Origin: Muellerivita sp035541195 | GTDB lineage: Bacteria > Oederibacteriota > Muellerivitia > Muellerivitales > Muellerivitaceae | Direction: 5' to 3' | NCBI GenBank assembly: GCA_035541195.1 | Contig: DATKNU010000114.1 | Span: forward strand, 1-7,888 | DNA length: 7,888 nt | Shown here: piece by piece, positions 5,047 to 7,888 of the stretch | Position numbering within the stretch: position 1 is the first letter of the stretch | Layout of the letters: every line of letters begins with the position of its first letter | The notes under the pieces: model-generated | The model's database searches: none | What the model was told of the DNA's origin: nothing | Seen by the model: the letters and a program-made list of their open reading frames with translations, nothing else | Made by a program: the position numbers and the translations under genes

Positions 5047-6387
5047 ATGACCGAAAAAATTTTCCCCAAGGATTTTTTATGGGGCGCCGCCACGGCTTCC
5101 TACCAGATTGAGGGCGCTTGGAACGAGGACGGCCGGGGCGAGTCCATTTGGGACCGCTACGCCCATACGCCGGGCAAGATCAAAAACGGGGACACCGGCG
5201 ACGTGGCTTGCGACCATTACCACCGCTGGCAAGAGGACCTGGACCTCATGAAGTCCCTCCACCTCACCGCCTACCGCTTTTCCATCGCCTGGCCCCGGCT
5301 TTTCCCCGAGGGGCGGGGATCGCTCAACGCCAAAGGATTGGATTTTTACTCCCGCTTGGTGGACGGGCTCCTGAAGCGGGGCATCGCGCCCCATCCGACC
5401 CTTTACCATTGGGACCTGCCCCAGGCGCTTCAAGACGCCGGGGGATGGCTCAACCGCCGCACGGGGGATTGGTTCGCCGAATACGCCCATCAGGTCGCCA
5501 AGGCCCTGGGCGACCGGATTCCGGCCCTGATGACTTTGAACGAACCCAATATCGTGGCCGTTTGCGGTTTTGAACTGGGCGTGCAGGCGCCGGGGGTCAA
5601 GGACAAGGCCACCTCCCTGCAGGTCCTGCATCACCTGCTCTTGGCGCATGGAAAGGCGGTCCAAGCCATCCGGGCCGAAAAGCCCGGCTTGCGCGTGGGG
5701 ATCGCCCCCAGTGTTTCCATGGAATATCCCGAAACCCAGGATGCCCGGGATTTGGCCCGGACCCAGCAGGCTTGGGAGGAGGCCAACGGTTGGCACCTGG
5801 AGCCCTGCCTCTTGGGGCGCTATCCGGCGTCCCTTTGGGCCCAGTGGGAAAGCGAGGGCTTGGCGCCCCTCGTCGCGCCGGGGGACCTTGCCCTAATCCG
5901 CCAGCCGCTCGACTTCCTGGCGGTGAACCACTATTTCTCCACCGTGTGGGGCCATGACGCCAGGGGCGAGGCCGTCAAGAATCGGGACCTCTCGGAAACC
6001 ACGGGGCTTCATTGGCCCATCCATCCCGAGGGACTGCGGGACGTGCTGCTGGAGTTGGACAAGCGTTACGGCAAGCGCCCCTACATCATCTCGGAAAATG
6101 GCGCGGCTTATTTCAACGAGAAACCCGGCGCGGACGGCAAGGTGCATGACGGGGAAAGGGTCGATTATTTAAGGCGTTATTTGGCCGCCGCCGGGGAGGC
6201 CTTGGAGCGCGGCGTGGACTTGCGGGGTTATTTTGTCTGGACCCTGATGGACAATTTCGAGTGGTCCCATGGTTACGAGCCCCAATTCGGGATCACCCAT
6301 GTGGATTTCAAGACCCTGAAGCGTACGGTCAAGGATTCGGGCTTGTTTTACGCCCAAACGGCCAAGGCGGGAAGGCTTATTTTTTAG
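5047..6387 (+). CDS. GH1 family beta-glucosidase
   Basis: This 446-residue enzyme is a single (beta/alpha)8 barrel of normal GH1 length. It hydrolyses non-reducing beta-linked glucose, galactose or fucose from short oligosaccharides or glycosides with retention of configuration. The N-terminal signature FLWGAATASYQIEG lies at 10-23. The acid/base is Glu166 in TLNEPN and the nucleophile Glu350 in IISENG. Sugar-binding residues Gln20, His121, Trp122, Asn165, Trp398, Glu405 and Trp406 are all present. Glu405-Trp406 (NFEWSHGY) marks an enzyme for unphosphorylated sugars; 6-phospho-beta-glucosidases carry a Ser/Lys/Tyr set instead. There is no signal peptide, so it is probably cytoplasmic. I chose ATG at 5047 because residue numbering then fits well-studied GH1 enzymes and the longer TTG start at 4996 falls in a terminator T tract. 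Its Shine-Dalgarno is weak (GTGGGG). No sugar transporter or regulator gene is adjacent. Confidence 0.95.
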   Translation: MTEKIFPKDFLWGAATASYQIEGAWNEDGRGESIWDRYAHTPGKIKNGDTGDVACDHYHRWQEDLDLMKSLHLTAYRFSIAWPRLFPEGRGSLNAKGLDFYSRLVDGLLKRGIAPHPTLYHWDLPQALQDAGGWLNRRTGDWFAEYAHQVAKALGDRIPALMTLNEPNIVAVCGFELGVQAPGVKDKATSLQVLHHLLLAHGKAVQAIRAEKPGLRVGIAPSVSMEYPETQDARDLARTQQAWEEANGWHLEPCLLGRYPASLWAQWESEGLAPLVAPGDLALIRQPLDFLAVNHYFSTVWGHDARGEAVKNRDLSETTGLHWPIHPEGLRDVLLELDKRYGKRPYIISENGAAYFNEKPGADGKVHDGERVDYLRRYLAAAGEALERGVDLRGYFVWTLMDNFEWSHGYEPQFGITHVDFKTLKRTVKDSGLFYAQTAKAGRLIF

Positions 6388-6492
6388 TTCGGGGGCAAAA
6401 TAACAAGCCTTGATGGCGTCCGATGTTTTAAAGAATCATCCCTCGTCAGCTTTGGTGATTATTACAAAAGCCCCGACCCCTAAGGACGCCGA

Positions 6493-6498
6493 TATAAT
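6493..6498 (+). promoter_or_regulatory. Perfect -10 box upstream of the GYF_2-RDD gene
   Basis: TATAAT at 6493-6498 would give a start near 6505 and a leader of about 36 nt before GTG at 6541. No good -35 lies at the proper distance (GCCCCG occupies it), so it may be activator-dependent or weak. Confidence 0.4.
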
Positions 6499-6540
6499 GG
6501 GCGGATCCTTGTCCTCCATCAAGCTTGAAGCGAGACATCC

Positions 6541-7287
6541 GTGAATTTTTACTATTCCCAAGAGGGCCAGCCGGTGGGCCCCATCTCAAAAGATCAATTC
6601 GAGTCCCTGGCGCGTTTGGGGGTCATCGGGCCCCGCACCTTTGTCCGGAAGGAAGGGCTGGAGGATTGGCAACCCTATGAGGAGTTTGAATTAAGGGTTC
6701 CGCCCGAGAAAGCCGAAGTTTCCGGCCCGGGGCCTGCCGGCGATTTCGACACGAAGCGCCTGGAATTGGCCTTGGCCAAAGCCGCGGCGGCGGCCAGGTC
6801 GCAGGCCGAAGGCGCCGTCCCTCACCCGCCAAGTCCCGGACCTGAAACCGCTTCGCCGCCCATCGAAGGCCCCGACCCCCTGCCGCCTGGGGCCGTCCGA
6901 ACTTCGGCCATGCTGGCCCGGCGGGCCGCGGCGAAGTTGTTGGATGCGCTGATGCTGGGCCTTTGGATGGGGATGATCCAGGTGCCCCTTTTGGGATTTT
7001 GGATGGATGCCATCGTGCTTCCGGCCAACCTGATGGGGCTTTTAGTTTCGGGGTTCCTCTATACGTTCGGCTTCACCGCCCTTTGGGGCGCCACACCGGG
7101 CAAAAAGATCCTGGGCCTAAAAATCGTGAAAGCGGATGGGTCGCCGATCTCCCGGGCAAGAGCCTTCCAAAGGGCCTTGGCCGAGGTCCTCGTCTTGGCC
7201 ACTTTGGGGCTGGGTTATTTGGCGGCGGCCGCGGACAGCGAGAAAAGAAGCCTGATGGACCGCTTGGCCCAAACCCGGGTGGTTTAA
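6541..7287 (+). CDS. GYF_2 domain-RDD family membrane protein
   Basis: The protein has 248 residues and starts at GTG 6541; an in-frame stop at 6526 rules out an upstream start. The Shine-Dalgarno is weak (GAAGCGAG). Residues 2-50 are a GYF_2 (DUF4339) domain: FYYSQEGQPVGPIS, Phe20, Leu26-Gly-Val-Ile, then the conserved Trp43 of GLEDWQPY. Such domains are thought to bind proline-rich peptides or mediate protein contacts. An Ala-rich, possibly helical stretch (about 72-90) and a Pro-rich linker (91-118) follow. Residues 124-248 are an RDD domain: Arg127/Arg128 and Asp135 before the first membrane helix, helices at about 134-152, 155-180 and 213-230, the loop ATPGKKILGLKIVKADG (184-200), and the typical ending RSLMDRLAQTRVV. 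RDD proteins are inner-membrane proteins; some act in ion exchange, but most are uncharacterised. The N-terminal domain should be cytoplasmic. Confidence 0.9.
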   Translation: MNFYYSQEGQPVGPISKDQFESLARLGVIGPRTFVRKEGLEDWQPYEEFELRVPPEKAEVSGPGPAGDFDTKRLELALAKAAAAARSQAEGAVPHPPSPGPETASPPIEGPDPLPPGAVRTSAMLARRAAAKLLDALMLGLWMGMIQVPLLGFWMDAIVLPANLMGLLVSGFLYTFGFTALWGATPGKKILGLKIVKADGSPISRARAFQRALAEVLVLATLGLGYLAAAADSEKRSLMDRLAQTRVV

Positions 7288-7324
7288 AGCCGCCGTCGGC
7301 CCCCGAGATCTTCCGGTCGCCTAA

Positions 7325-7359
7325 AATAAAAAAGGCCGGAACCTTTGGTCCCGGCCTTT
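7325..7359. terminator. Bidirectional terminator between convergent genes
   Basis: AAAGGCCGG (7331-7339) pairs with CCGGCCTTT (7351-7359); inside, ACC and GGT add three more pairs past an A-C mismatch, leaving a TTT loop. On the - strand the stem is followed by TTTTTTATTTTAG, a strong T tract ending the beta-barrel gene 15 bp after its stop. On the + strand the tail is only TTT, so it ends the RDD gene more weakly. Confidence 0.85.
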
Positions 7360-7374
7360 GGAAATTCGATCGAA

Positions 7375-7888
7375 TTAGAAAAGGCGGGCGGTGGCGCTCA
7401 AACGGGGGCCGGAAAAGTCCAGTTGGGTGTTTCCGCCGCCGCTGTTGGTGAGCGTGCCCGATTGGGGGAAGCCGTTATAAGTGCCGCCCTGCGTCAAGGG
7501 AGTGAAGGTTAAGGAGCGGTAGCCCAATTCCACGTCCAGGGCCCAACTTTTGTTCGCGCCGATGATGAATTCAAGCCCAGCGGCGAGGGCCCACCCGGCG
7601 TTGGAGGCGTCCAGGGTGACATCCCCGTCGTCGGAACCGCTCACGTCGACATGGGTGGCAACCAGGCTGTAGTAGCCGCCCTCCCCATGCAGGATGAAGT
7701 TGGTCCCGCCGCCGAGGGGAAACATCAAATTAGCTTGGCCGGCCCCGCCGATGGCATATTCATTCCAAGTGTACTGGTTACCAAGGCTATAGTCATTGAC
7801 GTCCGCCGGGGTTTTGCCCATGAACTCCAACAGGAGCCCCAGTTGGAAATTGGGGGATAGCACATAGTCGGCGCCCAAATTTAATTCC
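7375..7888 (-). CDS. Outer-membrane beta-barrel protein, C-terminal part
   Basis: About 170 residues are visible. The frame is open to the window edge, so the start and signal peptide lie outside; the TTG at 7878 is not a plausible start because no binding site precedes it and the barrel pattern continues through it. The sequence alternates hydrophobic and polar residues in strands joined by Gly/Asn/Asp/Ser-rich loops, as in FILHGEGGYYSLVATHV, AGWALAAGLEFIIGA and KSWALDVELGYRSLTF. The last strand, GPRLSATARLF, ends in phenylalanine, the usual C-terminal signal for the BAM assembly machinery. The strand pattern suits an OmpA-like or OMP_b-brl eight- to twelve-strand barrel. There is no peptidoglycan-binding domain after it. 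Specific function cannot be named. Confidence 0.8.
   Translation of the reverse strand, partial: ELNLGADYVLSPNFQLGLLLEFMGKTPADVNDYSLGNQYTWNEYAIGGAGQANLMFPLGGGTNFILHGEGGYYSLVATHVDVSGSDDGDVTLDASNAGWALAAGLEFIIGANKSWALDVELGYRSLTFTPLTQGGTYNGFPQSGTLTNSGGGNTQLDFSGPRLSATARLF

Noticed and set aside
5077..5796. A 239-codon - strand open frame inside the GH1 gene
   Set aside because: It lies entirely within a well-conserved GH1 enzyme and has shadow-frame composition.
6389..6490. Two inverted repeats (TCGGGG/CCCCGA and GGCGTCC/GGACGCC) in crossing, pseudoknot-like order
   Set aside because: Stems of 6-7 bp over 60-80 bp loops are expected by chance in GC-rich DNA, and there is no T tract or leader context to give them a role.

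Overview
The window is a GC-rich (about 60% by eye) bacterial chromosome segment with tightly packed genes and mixed ATG, GTG and TTG starts with recognisable Shine-Dalgarno sequences. The last gene encodes an outer-membrane-type beta-barrel protein ending in phenylalanine, and another gene encodes a secreted protein with a clear signal peptide, so the host is most likely a diderm (Gram-negative-type) bacterium. Nothing here fixes the phylum. There are no rRNA or tRNA genes, CRISPR arrays, insertion sequences or phage genes.

Layout. Positions 1-296 hold the 3' end of an unrecognised gene on the + strand. Positions 441-1832 (+) encode an exported protein with a low-complexity N-terminal half and a dense Trp/Tyr/Cys-rich module. 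After it, 1844-2014 holds three exact 17-bp tandem units (a fourth copy lies further on) and two strong + strand intrinsic terminators. Reading leftward on the - strand from 4636 to 2020 is a compact four-gene run: a 62-residue basic protein, a VIT1/CCC1-type Fe/Mn transporter with a His-rich N-terminus, and the ATPase and permease of a DrrAB-like ABC-2 exporter. The two exporter genes overlap by 44 bp, and the last three genes look co-transcribed.

The 410-bp divergent gap 4637-5046 holds a candidate extended -10 promoter facing left and a good sigma70-type promoter facing right. The right-facing promoter is followed at once by a small hairpin and an intrinsic terminator that share bases, which looks like a transcription attenuator ahead of a complete GH1 beta-glucosidase gene (5047-6387). 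Next come a perfect TATAAT box and a GYF_2-RDD membrane protein (6541-7287), a bidirectional terminator, and the C-terminal part of the beta-barrel gene on the - strand (7375 to the window edge).

Most of this is ordinary housekeeping or accessory content. The points most worth a second look are the putative attenuator upstream of GH1, the 17-bp hairpin repeat cluster, the Trp/Cys-rich secreted protein, and start-site corrections for the permease, the VIT transporter and GH1. I do not see a clearly new multi-gene system.
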